The notes beneath the pieces were generated by a model. It was not told the origin of the DNA. It worked only from the letters and a program-made list of their open reading frames with translations, and ran no database searches. A DNA stretch of 27,408 nucleotides from DAOTXN01 sp034435435 (GTDB lineage Bacteria > Chloroflexota > Anaerolineae > S140-20). The position numbers and the translations under genes are program-made. Where the stretch lies: positions 1-27,408 of the forward strand of contig DAOTXN010000155.1 of assembly GCA_034435435.1 (NCBI GenBank). Reading direction: 5' to 3'. This document shows positions 1 to 7,489 of the stretch, in pieces; the stretch's first letter is position 1, and each line of letters begins with the position of its first letter.

Positions 1-132
1 AGACAATTCTGACCGGCTTTCGCAAATCATACTACTTGCGAGATATAAGCTAGTCGGCAAAGATGCAGAAACCGGCAAATTACAGTGCGGCAGTCTGGCT
101 TTATCGAAATACACTATGCCGTAATTTCAGTA
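1..132 (+). repeat. Left copy of a 132-base terminal inverted repeat
   Basis: Bases 1-132 are the exact reverse complement of 27276-27407; I compared them base by base and found no mismatch. Identity stops at base 133. All frames contain stops, so it is not part of a recognisable gene, and it does not look like tRNA or rRNA. It holds a small hairpin (CGCAA/TTGCG, 21-25 with 36-40). Because it lies at the very ends of the window, the likeliest reading is a dispersed genomic repeat at which the assembly stopped. A long transposon end or the end of a linear replicon is possible, but no transposase or telomere gene is present. Confidence 0.95.
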
Positions 133-134
133 AC

Positions 135-197
135 AAGGAGGTGATGCCTAACGACTCTGCATCTGGTGCATCGTTCGACCGGTTACACTCGTTTTGA
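135..197 (+). promoter_or_regulatory. Perfect Shine-Dalgarno-like sequence and possible 17-codon leader ORF
   Basis: AAGGAGGTGAT at 135-145 is an 11-base perfect complement of the usual 16S rRNA 3' end. It starts two bases after the terminal repeat ends. An ATG at 144 opens a 17-codon frame ending with TGA at 195-197, just before the binding-protein gene. The ATG overlaps the SD, so initiation there would be poor. This could be a leader peptide, a relic of a displaced gene start, or chance. Confidence 0.2.
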
Positions 198-202
198 AAT
201 CC

Positions 203-210
203 AGGAGGAG
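203..210 (+). promoter_or_regulatory. Ribosome binding site deciding the start of the BMP-protein gene
   Basis: AGGAGGAG lies five bases before the ATG at 216. A GTG at 210 is also in frame but overlaps this site, so ATG 216 is preferred. Confidence 0.75.
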
Positions 211-215
211 TGAAA

Positions 216-2405
216 ATGAGGCGAATACTTGGGACGCTCATAGCGATCTGGGTGATCCTATCTATGATTCTGACGGCCTGCGGCGGCAAGGAGGAGGAAA
301 AAGAAGAAGCAACTACGGCCCCCACCACGGCCCCCACGACCGCGCCGACCATCATAGCCCCTGAACCGACCAGCCCACCCGCGGAAAAGCTCAAGGTGGC
401 GTTCGTATACGTGGCGCCCATCGGCGACCTGGGCTGGACTTGGGCCCACGACCAGGGCCGCTTGATGCTGGAAGAAGAGTTAGGTGACCAGGTCGAGACG
501 GCCTATATCGAGAACGTGCCCGAAGGCCCGGATGCGGAGCGCGTGATCCGCGACTTTGCGGAAAAAGGCTACGACCTGATCTTTACCACCAGCTTTGGGT
601 ACATGGACCCCACAATCGCAGTGGCGCAGGAGTACCCTGAAACCTGGTTTGTGCACATTTCGGGCTACAAGACCGCTGCCAACGTGAGCACGGTGTTTGG
701 CAAGATCGAACAACCGCGTTTCCTGTCCGGATTGGTGGCGGGCAAAGCGACCAAGACGAACAAGATCGGCTACGTGGCGGCCTTTCCTATCCCCGAAGTG
801 GTGCGCGGCATCAACGCCTTTACGTTAGGTGTGCGCACGGTCAATCCAGAGGCTACGGTGCACGTGGTGTGGACCAACACCTGGTTCGGTCCGCCGGAAG
901 AAAAAGAAGCTGCCGAGGCCCTGCTGGATCAGGGCGTGGACGTGATTGCCCAGCACCAGGACACTACCGAGCCGCAAAAGGCCGCCGCCGAACGGGGCGC
1001 CGTCTCTATCGGCTACGACTCAGACATGCGCGGCTTTGTAGGCGACACGGTACTGACCAGCCCGGTGTGGAACTGGGGCGTCAAATACGTGGACATCGCC
1101 AAGCAGGTGATGGAAGGCACTTATGCCAGCGAGTCCTACTGGGGCGGGATGGATGAAGGCGTGGTGGACCTGGCCCCGCTTAGCCCCATGGTGGATGCCG
1201 AAACCGCCGCGCTGGTGGACGAGTACAAGGCCAAGATCCTCGGCGGCGAAGGGAACGTGTTCTGCGGTCCCCTCAAAGGCCAGAACGGCGAGTTGTCGGT
1301 GGCCGAAGGCGCCTGCATGAGCGACGAAGAAGTGCTCAACATGAGCTGGTTCGTCGAAGGCGTCGTCGGCGAGGCGCCGGCCGAGCCGCCGGTGGTCGAA
1401 GGGGGCGCCGAGCTGCCCAGCGCGGCCTTTGTCTACGTCGGCCCCACGGGCGACCTGGGCTGGACCTACGCTCATGACCAGGGCCGCCTGGCGCTGGAAG
1501 AGATGGGCGTCGAGACCGCCTACGTCGAGCTGGTGGCCGAGGGTCCCGACTCGGCCCGCGTGGTGCGCGACTTTGCCGAAAAGGGCTATGACATCATCTT
1601 TGCCACCAGCTTTGGCTACATGGACTCGGTCATCGAAGTGGCCGCCGACTATCCCAACACCGTCTTTGAGCACTGCACCGGCTACAAGACCGCCGACAAC
1701 GTAGGCATTTACGACGGGCGGGGCTACCAGGGCTGGTACCTGTCGGGCATTGTGGCCGGCAAGATGACCCAGAGCAACGTGCTGGGCTACATCGCGCCGT
1801 ATCCCATCCCCGAAGTGGTGCGCAACATGAACGCCTTTACGCTGGGCGCTCGCTCGGTCAACCCGGACGTCGAGGTGCACCCGATCTGGATCTTTGCCTG
1901 GGTGGACCCGCCCAAGGAGCGCGAGGCCGCCGAGGCCCTGTATGACCTGGGGGCCGACGTGATTGCCCGCGAGTCCGACTCGACCGAGGCCGACAAGCTG
2001 GCCCAGGAAAAGGGCATTTACGTCATCGGCTATAACTCGGACGTGGCCCGCGACCAGTCGCCCGACGCTTTCCTCACCGCCCCGATCTGGCACTGGGACG
2101 TGTTCTACAAACAGGTAGTCGAGGACGTGGCGGCCGGGGCGTGGACCAACACCCCGGTGTGGTGGGGCATGGCCGAGGGACTGATCAGCCTGGCCCCCAT
2201 CGCCGATTTTGTGCCGCAGGAGGTGCAAGACCTGGTCGAAGCCGAGCAGGCCCGCATCCTCAGCGGTGAGTTCGACGTGTTCGTCGGCCCCATCTCTGAC
2301 AACACCGGCGCGCTGCGCGTGCACGAAGGCGAAACCATGACCGACGAGGCCAAGCTTTCCTTCGATTGGTTGGTCGAAGGCATCGTCGGCGAGATTCCAC
2401 AATAG
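216..2405 (+). CDS. BMP-family ABC transporter substrate-binding lipoprotein with two tandem binding domains
   Basis: Extracytoplasmic binding protein of the BMP/PnrA family, whose studied members bind purine nucleosides for ABC import. The 729-residue product has a lipoprotein signal with lipobox LTAC (Cys22), then a Glu/Lys stretch and a Thr/Ala/Pro-rich tether to about residue 56. Two homologous BMP domains follow, at about 57-381 and 402-729. Each contains GDLGWT, AHDQGR, DFAEKGYD, TSFGYMD, GYKTA and PIPEVVR. By eye the copies share about 60% of residues. A usual family member is about 350 residues with one domain, so this is a tandem duplication/fusion. It is the first gene of the import unit, but a terminator-like hairpin and a toxin-antitoxin pair separate it from the ATPase gene. 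The ligand is inferred from the family and from the downstream purine hydroxylase; sugars or other ligands cannot be excluded. Confidence 0.93.
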   Translation: MRRILGTLIAIWVILSMILTACGGKEEEKEEATTAPTTAPTTAPTIIAPEPTSPPAEKLKVAFVYVAPIGDLGWTWAHDQGRLMLEEELGDQVETAYIENVPEGPDAERVIRDFAEKGYDLIFTTSFGYMDPTIAVAQEYPETWFVHISGYKTAANVSTVFGKIEQPRFLSGLVAGKATKTNKIGYVAAFPIPEVVRGINAFTLGVRTVNPEATVHVVWTNTWFGPPEEKEAAEALLDQGVDVIAQHQDTTEPQKAAAERGAVSIGYDSDMRGFVGDTVLTSPVWNWGVKYVDIAKQVMEGTYASESYWGGMDEGVVDLAPLSPMVDAETAALVDEYKAKILGGEGNVFCGPLKGQNGELSVAEGACMSDEEVLNMSWFVEGVVGEAPAEPPVVEGGAELPSAAFVYVGPTGDLGWTYAHDQGRLALEEMGVETAYVELVAEGPDSARVVRDFAEKGYDIIFATSFGYMDSVIEVAADYPNTVFEHCTGYKTADNVGIYDGRGYQGWYLSGIVAGKMTQSNVLGYIAPYPIPEVVRNMNAFTLGARSVNPDVEVHPIWIFAWVDPPKEREAAEALYDLGADVIARESDSTEADKLAQEKGIYVIGYNSDVARDQSPDAFLTAPIWHWDVFYKQVVEDVAAGAWTNTPVWWGMAEGLISLAPIADFVPQEVQDLVEAEQARILSGEFDVFVGPISDNTGALRVHEGETMTDEAKLSFDWLVEGIVGEIPQ

Positions 2406-2423
2406 AGTTTTAACGTGACAGGT

Positions 2424-2490
2424 GGTCCCGGTTGGGCGTGGTGCGTGTTCCGTGGTGCGTGGTGCGTGAGCAAGCCGACCGGGACCTTTT
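2424..2490 (+). terminator. Terminator-like hairpin with a stuttering loop
   Basis: GGTCCCGGT (2424-2432) pairs perfectly with ACCGGGACC (2478-2486), extended by three further pairs including one G-U. TTTTGTT follows. The loop is unusually long (about 39 bases) and consists of repeated GTGGTGCGTG-like units. It lies 18 bases after the binding-protein stop and would reduce transcription into the downstream genes, a common way of making binding protein in excess over the transporter. Confidence 0.6.
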
Positions 2491-2536
2491 GTTGATCTTG
2501 CCCGATGCGGTCGTCTTCTTTTTCTTCAGGTTGTGG

Positions 2537-2576
2537 TACAATAGGGGGCAGTGATGCAAGTGAGTGGTTGAAGGAG
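2537..2576 (+). promoter_or_regulatory. Possible -10 box and clear RBS for the toxin-antitoxin pair
   Basis: TACAAT at 2537-2542 is a good -10 hexamer, but no convincing -35 is seen at the right distance. AAGGAG at 2571-2576 is five bases before the antitoxin ATG at 2582, which supports that start over the upstream in-frame codon at 2564. The promoter part is weak; the RBS part is solid. Confidence 0.4.
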
Positions 2577-2581
2577 TAGAA

Positions 2582-2812
2582 ATGATCCAGACACGGATTT
2601 TGGACGAATTCCAAAAGTATTCAATTTCTGAGCGTTTAACCATCCTTGAAGCTGCCTTGCGCCTGATTCGTCAAGACCTGCAACAAGCACAAGAGCTAAT
2701 TCCAACCAAGCGCCAGCTAGCTACTGCCGCCGAGGCTTTGGTAGCAGATTACACGACGGATACCGAACTCGTTGCCTTTACGTCTCTCGACGGCGAGGAC
2801 TTGTATGCATAG
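2582..2812 (+). CDS. Antitoxin of a MazEF/PemIK-type pair
   Basis: A 76-residue protein of the kind paired with MazF/PemK toxins. It has a helical N-terminal half (SISERLTILEAALRLIRQDL) and a more disordered C-terminal part with acidic residues near the end (TDTELVAFTSLDGEDLYA), which would be the toxin-wrapping tail. No canonical AbrB-type MazE fold is obvious, so the family is assigned from the partner gene. Its stop overlaps the toxin start by eight bases, so the two are translationally coupled. In such pairs the antitoxin neutralises the toxin and represses the shared promoter; that is family knowledge. It sits inside an ABC transporter gene set. Confidence 0.72.
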   Translation: MIQTRILDEFQKYSISERLTILEAALRLIRQDLQQAQELIPTKRQLATAAEALVADYTTDTELVAFTSLDGEDLYA

Positions 2813-3149
2813 AGGCCAGGTGTGGCTCATTAATCTGGACCCAACCGTGAGGGCCGAAATCAAAAAGACCCGGCCGGCAGTGATTGTCAACGACGATGCC
2901 ATTGGAATTCTGCCCCTGAAAGTCATTGTTCCTATCACAGACTGGAAGGACCATTACGCCATAGCGCCGTGGATGGTCCGGTTAGACCCTGGCGCAGAGA
3001 ACGGACTAGATAAACCGTCGGCAGCAGATGCCTTTCAAGTTCGTTCGGTTGCACAGCAAAGATTCGTCCGCCAGTTGGGGATGCTTTCTGATACCGCTAT
3101 GCATCTCATCACCAGAGCACTGGCGATTGTATTGAACATCGAGCCGTAA
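2805..3149 (+). CDS. MazF/PemK-family endoribonuclease toxin
   Basis: 114 residues, the normal length for MazF toxins, which cleave mRNA at short sequences. The N-terminal family signature is clear: RGQVWLINLDPT at 3-14, then KKTRPAVIV at 20-28. Arg23 and Thr45 are at the positions of the known catalytic Arg and Thr. The C-terminal part (QVRSV...LGMLSD) also fits. The ATG at 2805 overlaps the antitoxin's end and starts at the conserved MxRGxV motif; the longer frame opening at 2772 lies within the antitoxin. The toxin's TAA (3147-3149) overlaps the AAAGGAG that serves as RBS for the next ABC gene, so the pair is joined to the transporter operon without a gap. Confidence 0.9.
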   Translation: MHRGQVWLINLDPTVRAEIKKTRPAVIVNDDAIGILPLKVIVPITDWKDHYAIAPWMVRLDPGAENGLDKPSAADAFQVRSVAQQRFVRQLGMLSDTAMHLITRALAIVLNIEP

Positions 3150-3159
3150 AGGAGCAGCC

Positions 3160-4698
3160 GTGGCCCCCCACCGTCCCGCCGTCGAAATGCGCGGCATCAC
3201 CAAACGCTTCCCCGGCGTGGTCGCCAACGATCAGGCCGAGTTGGTCGTGCGCGCTGGCGAGATTCACGCCCTGCTGGGCGAGAACGGCGCGGGCAAAAGC
3301 ACGCTGATGAACGTGCTGGCCGGGCTTTACAGCCCCGACGCGGGGGAAATCCGGCTGCACGGCCAACCCGTGGACGTCCGCTCGCCGCGCGACGCCACCC
3401 GGCTGGGCATCGGCATGGTGCACCAGCACTTTATGCTGGTCGAGCCGCAAACCGTGGCCGAGAACGTCATTCTGGGTTTGGACAAACCGCGCTTTCGGCT
3501 GGACATGCCCACCGTTGAGAAGGAGGTGCGCGAGTTGTCGGCCCGTTACGGCATGCCGGTGGACCCGCAGGCCTACATCTGGCAACTGTCGGTGGGTGAG
3601 CAACAGCGGGTGGAAATCCTCAAAATGCTCTATCGCGGGGCCGACATCCTGGTGCTGGACGAGCCGACCGCTGTGCTCACGCCGCAAGAATCGGAAGAGC
3701 TGGGGCGCACATTGCGCCACATGGCCGCCGAGGGTAAAACGGTTGTCTTTATCACCCACAAACTCAACGAAGTGATGGCTTTTTCCGACCGCGTAACCGT
3801 GCTGCGGCGGGGTAAGACAGTGGCCAACCTGATCACCGCCGAGACCAGCAAGCGCGAGCTGGCCCGCGAAATGGTGGGGCGCGAGGTGGTTTTTCGCATT
3901 GACCGCTCAGATTATGCGGTCAAGGCCGAGGTCAAGGCTGAGGCCGAACCGACGTTGATCGTCGAAGACTTGAACGCGCGCAACGACAAAGGGCTGGCCG
4001 CGCTCCAAAACGTCTCATTCACGGTGCGCCCCTACGAAATTCTGGGCGTGGCGGGCGTGGCCGGAAACGGCCAGCGCGAATTGGCCGAGGTCATCACCGG
4101 GTTGCGCCCCGCCACAGGGGGGAAGGTATGCCTGTGCGACCATGTCGTGACCAACCGGCCCCCCCGCCGGGTCATTGACCTGGGTATGAGTCATATCCCC
4201 GAAGACCGCATGCACACCGGACTGATTGCCAACATGTCGGTGGGCGAAAACCTGATCCTCAAAGACTACCGCCGTCCACCCCTGTCACGCCTGGGATTCC
4301 TGGCTCAACGGGCCATCCGGCGCTTCTCCGACCGTCTCATCCGGGATTTTGAGATTGCCACGCCCAGCCGTGAGACCTCGGTCAAAGCGTTGTCGGGCGG
4401 CAATTTGCAAAAGGCCATCCTGGCCCGCGAGATCACGGCCGGGGGTAAATTCATGGTCGCCGTGCACCCCACCCGTGGGCTGGACGTGGGCGCGACCGAG
4501 TGGGTGCAGCGCAAGCTACTTGAGGAGCGCCAAAAGGGCGCGGCTATCTTGCTCATCTCTGGCGATTTAGACGAAATATTGGCCGTCAGCGACCGGGTGA
4601 TGGTGATGTACGAAGGCCGCGTGATGGGCGTTGTACCGGCAGAGCAAGCCGATGTGGAAGAAATCGGCCTGATGATGGCGGGGAGCGTGACAACGTGA
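3160..4698 (+). CDS. ABC transporter ATP-binding protein, two nucleotide-binding domains (nucleoside/BMP type)
   Basis: Cytoplasmic ATPase of the BMP-linked importer, 512 residues, as usual for this class (compare YufO, RbsA-like). Domain 1 is complete: Walker A GENGAGKST at 40-48, signature LSVGEQ at 143-148, Walker B ILVLDEPT at 163-170, H-loop TH at 199-200. Domain 2 is the typical degenerate half: GVAGNGQREL near 299-308 replaces a Lys-containing Walker A, the signature LSGGNLQ is intact at 411-417, and the Walker B region ends HPTRGLDVGA. So one hydrolysing and one impaired site are expected. Start is GTG at 3160 with AAAGGAG five bases upstream. A hairpin and 59 bases separate it from the permease. 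Confidence 0.95.
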   Translation: MAPHRPAVEMRGITKRFPGVVANDQAELVVRAGEIHALLGENGAGKSTLMNVLAGLYSPDAGEIRLHGQPVDVRSPRDATRLGIGMVHQHFMLVEPQTVAENVILGLDKPRFRLDMPTVEKEVRELSARYGMPVDPQAYIWQLSVGEQQRVEILKMLYRGADILVLDEPTAVLTPQESEELGRTLRHMAAEGKTVVFITHKLNEVMAFSDRVTVLRRGKTVANLITAETSKRELAREMVGREVVFRIDRSDYAVKAEVKAEAEPTLIVEDLNARNDKGLAALQNVSFTVRPYEILGVAGVAGNGQRELAEVITGLRPATGGKVCLCDHVVTNRPPRRVIDLGMSHIPEDRMHTGLIANMSVGENLILKDYRRPPLSRLGFLAQRAIRRFSDRLIRDFEIATPSRETSVKALSGGNLQKAILAREITAGGKFMVAVHPTRGLDVGATEWVQRKLLEERQKGAAILLISGDLDEILAVSDRVMVMYEGRVMGVVPAEQADVEEIGLMMAGSVTT

Positions 4699-4699
4699 A

Positions 4700-4739
4700 A
4701 CGTGATGCGTGAATCCGTTTCACGTTTCACGCATCACGT
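4700..4739. repeat. Perfect 14-base-pair hairpin made of CGTGA-type stutter units
   Basis: ACGTGATGCGTGAA (4700-4713) is the exact inverse of TTCACGCATCACGT (4726-4739), with a 12-base loop. The sequence is built from repeated ACGTGA/GCGTGA units and begins two bases after the ATPase stop. It has no T-tract, so it may be an RNA-stabilising or processing hairpin, or a REP-like dispersed element, rather than a terminator. The permease RBS (AAGGA, 4745-4749) follows directly. Confidence 0.8.
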
Positions 4740-4757
4740 ACCACAAGGACCTGCGGT

Positions 4758-6521
4758 ATGAGAATCACATTTGAGCGACGCCTGGAGCCTTCCCGCAAGA
4801 TAGCCCTACTCGTGCCGGTGGTCTCTTTTGTTTTGGCATTGGTCGTAGGCGGCATCTTGCTCCTGGCCGCCGGCGCGGACCCCATCCAGACTTACAAGGC
4901 GATGTTCGAAGGCGCGTTTGGCACAACCTATGCCCGTTCTGAAACATTGGTCAAAGCCATCCCGTTGATGCTGACGGGGTTGGCGGTGTCTATCGCCTTT
5001 CGCATGTTGTTTTGGAACATCGGCGCCGAAGGCCAACTGGTGATGGGGGCCATCGCCACGGCGTGGATCCCCCTGTTCGCTCTCAAGAACAATGACTTGC
5101 CCACCTGGTCGTTGCTCGCCATCATGGGCGCGGCGGCTTTTATCGCCGGGGCGCTGTGGGGTCTGATCCCGGCTCTGCTCAAGGCGTATCTCAAGGTTAA
5201 CGAAATCATCACCACGTTAATGCTCAACTATGTCGCCATTCTGATGCTCGACCATCTGTACACCGGTCCCTGGAAAGATAAACAAGGCTTTGGCTTTCCA
5301 GGCACGGCCAGCTTTAGGGACATCGCTGTGCTGCCTCGGCTGCCCACAGAGATTGACGCCGGGCCAATTCACCTCAGCCTGAACGCCGGACGGGTTCATC
5401 TGGGCCTCATTATCGCCGTCGCGGCTGCCGTGTTTATCTGGCTGGTGCTGGCGCGCACCAAATGGGGCTATGAGATTCGCGTCATCGGCGAAAACCCCAC
5501 CGCCGCCCGCTACGCCGGCATCAGTCTGACCCGCAATTTTTTACTGGTCATGGTGATCAGCGGCGGGCTGGCGGCGCTGGCCGGATATGGTCAGGTGGCG
5601 GGCATTGCCCACCGCCTGCAAAAGGGCATCGCCGTGGGAGATGGGTTCACCGCCATCATCGTCGCCTGGCTGGCCAAGCTACACCCCATCGGCGTGCTCG
5701 TCGTGGCGATCCTGATGGCCGCCCTCAGCGTCGGCGGCGACCAGATCATGATCACGATGCGCCTGCCGGCGGCCGTCGCCTCGGTTTTGCAGGGAACGAT
5801 CCTGTTTTTCGTGTTGGGCGGCGAGATTTTTGTGCGTTACCGCTTTCCCATCTTCGATGTATGGGGACGCGCTATCACGCGGCCTCTCATGGAAACGTAC
5901 ACAGCTCTGCTGCAAGACGAGCCTGCCCCCACTTTGCGCAAGGCGCTCGGCTGGGTGGCCGTCGCTGCGCTCATCGTCGGACCCATCAGCGCCGTATTGG
6001 GCGGAACCTTTACTCTCATGTTACTAGCTCCCCTCACGATACTGCTGGGTTTCGTCGTCAGCTCGGTGCTCTTGTTAGCCATTGCCAGGGTGTTGGGCGG
6101 ACAGGGCAACCTGAGTCGCCAATCGTATCTGTTGGCAGCCCTGCAAGCCCCCCTACAGATGATTTCAGGGCTTGTGGGAGTTGTGCTGGTGCTCGCGGGA
6201 GCCGTTTCAGAGACGGCGGGAGTCATAGCCAGTCGTTGCCTTTTGGCAAGCTTGATTGCTCTGTGGCTGAACGTGCTGGCGCTGCTGCTCACCCGCCGCC
6301 ATAAACTCGACGTGGCTGCGCTCGCGGCGCTGCTGCTCGTCGCAGCGATTGGGGGAGCTGTTGTACCGCTTGCCGCACTCTATCTGTTGGCGGGTCTGTA
6401 CGTGTTGTGGCTGAATGCTCTGGCCCTGCAGGCCGCTCACCGCTACCCACTCAGTAAGGCCCTACTCACCGTATTATTACCCAGCATCATCGCGCTGCCC
6501 TTGTTGGTTGTTGTGCTCTGA
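4758..6521 (+). CDS. ABC transporter permease (BMP/nucleoside type) fused to a YIP1-like membrane domain
   Basis: First inner-membrane permease of the importer. Residues 1 to about 370 match the BPD_transp_2 permease family (YufP-like), with landmarks NIGAEGQ, NEIITTLMLNYVA, WGYEIRVIGENPTAARYAGI and the GDGFTAIIVAWLA region. Usual members end near residue 350-370. Here a linker and another 190 or so hydrophobic residues follow (about 390-587), with about five membrane segments. They contain the LLAPLTILLGFVV...LGGQGNLSRQSYLLAALQ and final ALTVLLPSI-type pattern typical of YIP1 domains (my recognition by eye). There is no stop or frameshift at the junction. ATG 4758 has AAGGA eight bases upstream. 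The role of the added domain is unknown. Confidence 0.88.
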   Translation: MRITFERRLEPSRKIALLVPVVSFVLALVVGGILLLAAGADPIQTYKAMFEGAFGTTYARSETLVKAIPLMLTGLAVSIAFRMLFWNIGAEGQLVMGAIATAWIPLFALKNNDLPTWSLLAIMGAAAFIAGALWGLIPALLKAYLKVNEIITTLMLNYVAILMLDHLYTGPWKDKQGFGFPGTASFRDIAVLPRLPTEIDAGPIHLSLNAGRVHLGLIIAVAAAVFIWLVLARTKWGYEIRVIGENPTAARYAGISLTRNFLLVMVISGGLAALAGYGQVAGIAHRLQKGIAVGDGFTAIIVAWLAKLHPIGVLVVAILMAALSVGGDQIMITMRLPAAVASVLQGTILFFVLGGEIFVRYRFPIFDVWGRAITRPLMETYTALLQDEPAPTLRKALGWVAVAALIVGPISAVLGGTFTLMLLAPLTILLGFVVSSVLLLAIARVLGGQGNLSRQSYLLAALQAPLQMISGLVGVVLVLAGAVSETAGVIASRCLLASLIALWLNVLALLLTRRHKLDVAALAALLLVAAIGGAVVPLAALYLLAGLYVLWLNALALQAAHRYPLSKALLTVLLPSIIALPLLVVVL

Positions 6522-6529
6522 GGCCGCCC

Positions 6530-7486
6530 ATGGACACTGATTTGCTCGTCTCTATTCTGACCGTCACCATCCAGGCCGGTACGTCGCTCGTCTTTGCCAC
6601 CGTGGGCGAGATTTTCACCGAACGCTCCGGAGTGCTCAATCTGGGATTGGAAGGCATCATGATCATGGGCGCCATGAGCGCCTTTGCCGCCGTGTTCCAT
6701 TCGCAAAGCCTCATTGTCGCCTTGTTGGTGGCGATGTTGGTCGGCGGGATACTGGCCTCAGCCCATGCTTTTCTCACCATCACGCTGCGCACCGACCAAG
6801 TCGTCACCGGTCTGGCGCTGACTCTCTTTGGCGGCGGTCTGGCCAGCTTTCTCGGCCAGCGCCTCGGTCCGGACGGTACACCGCTCGTAGGCCGTGTGGG
6901 CCCCAAATTCACCAAAGTGGCCCTGCCGTTGCTCTCCGAAATCCCCTACCTGGGCACGGCGCTGTTCAAACAAGACCCGCTGGTTTACGTGATGTACGTG
7001 CTGGTGCCGCTGGCCGGGTTTTACATCTACAAGACCCGCCCCGGCCTGCACTTGCGGGCCGTGGGCGAAAACCCGGCCACCGCCGACGCCATGGGCATTA
7101 ACGTGGCCCGCACGCGCTACGCTTACACGATTTTGGGCGGCATGCTCATCGGGCTGGGCGGCGCGCATCTGTCGCTGGCCTATACCCCCGGCTGGACCGA
7201 GAACCTGACCGGCGGGCGCGGCTGGATCGCCATCGCGCTGGTGATCTTTAGCACCTGGGACCCCTTCCGGGCAGTGATCGGCGCGGTGCTGTTTGGCGGG
7301 GTCAACGCCATCCAGTTTCGCTTGCAAGCGGCGGGCGCGACCATCCCGCCGGCCTTTTTGGGTATGCTGCCCTACCTGCTGACCATTGTCGTGCTGGTGA
7401 TCATCACCTGGTGGGAGGCGTTCAGCAAGCGAGTGGGGGCCCCGGCCGCGCTAGGCCAGCCGTATGTGCGGGAGGAGCGAGGGTGA
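6530..7486 (+). CDS. ABC transporter permease (BMP/nucleoside type), second subunit
   Basis: Second inner-membrane permease, 318 residues, of normal length (YufQ-like). Family features visible are FTERSGVLNLGLEGIM near the N-terminus, GLALTLFGGGLAS, and the GLHLRAVGENPATADAMGI cytoplasmic loop that contacts the ATPase. Eight or nine hydrophobic segments can be counted. It starts eight bases after the first permease and has only a weak RBS (GAGG, 6520-6523), so it probably depends on coupled translation. It ends four bases before the hydroxylase start. Confidence 0.94.
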   Translation: MDTDLLVSILTVTIQAGTSLVFATVGEIFTERSGVLNLGLEGIMIMGAMSAFAAVFHSQSLIVALLVAMLVGGILASAHAFLTITLRTDQVVTGLALTLFGGGLASFLGQRLGPDGTPLVGRVGPKFTKVALPLLSEIPYLGTALFKQDPLVYVMYVLVPLAGFYIYKTRPGLHLRAVGENPATADAMGINVARTRYAYTILGGMLIGLGGAHLSLAYTPGWTENLTGGRGWIAIALVIFSTWDPFRAVIGAVLFGGVNAIQFRLQAAGATIPPAFLGMLPYLLTIVVLVIITWWEAFSKRVGAPAALGQPYVREERG

Positions 7487-7489
7487 GAG

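Noticed and set aside
1..215. Purine riboswitch upstream of the BMP-protein gene
   Set aside because: I could not find the conserved core of a purine or preQ1 riboswitch in this short leader.
1020..2402. 460-codon open frame on the minus strand opposite the BMP-protein gene
   Set aside because: It mirrors the codons of a clear GC-rich gene, is rich in His/Gly/Val and has no domain.
4700..4739. Rho-independent terminator after the ATPase gene
   Set aside because: The perfect hairpin lacks a T-tract and is followed immediately by the permease RBS.
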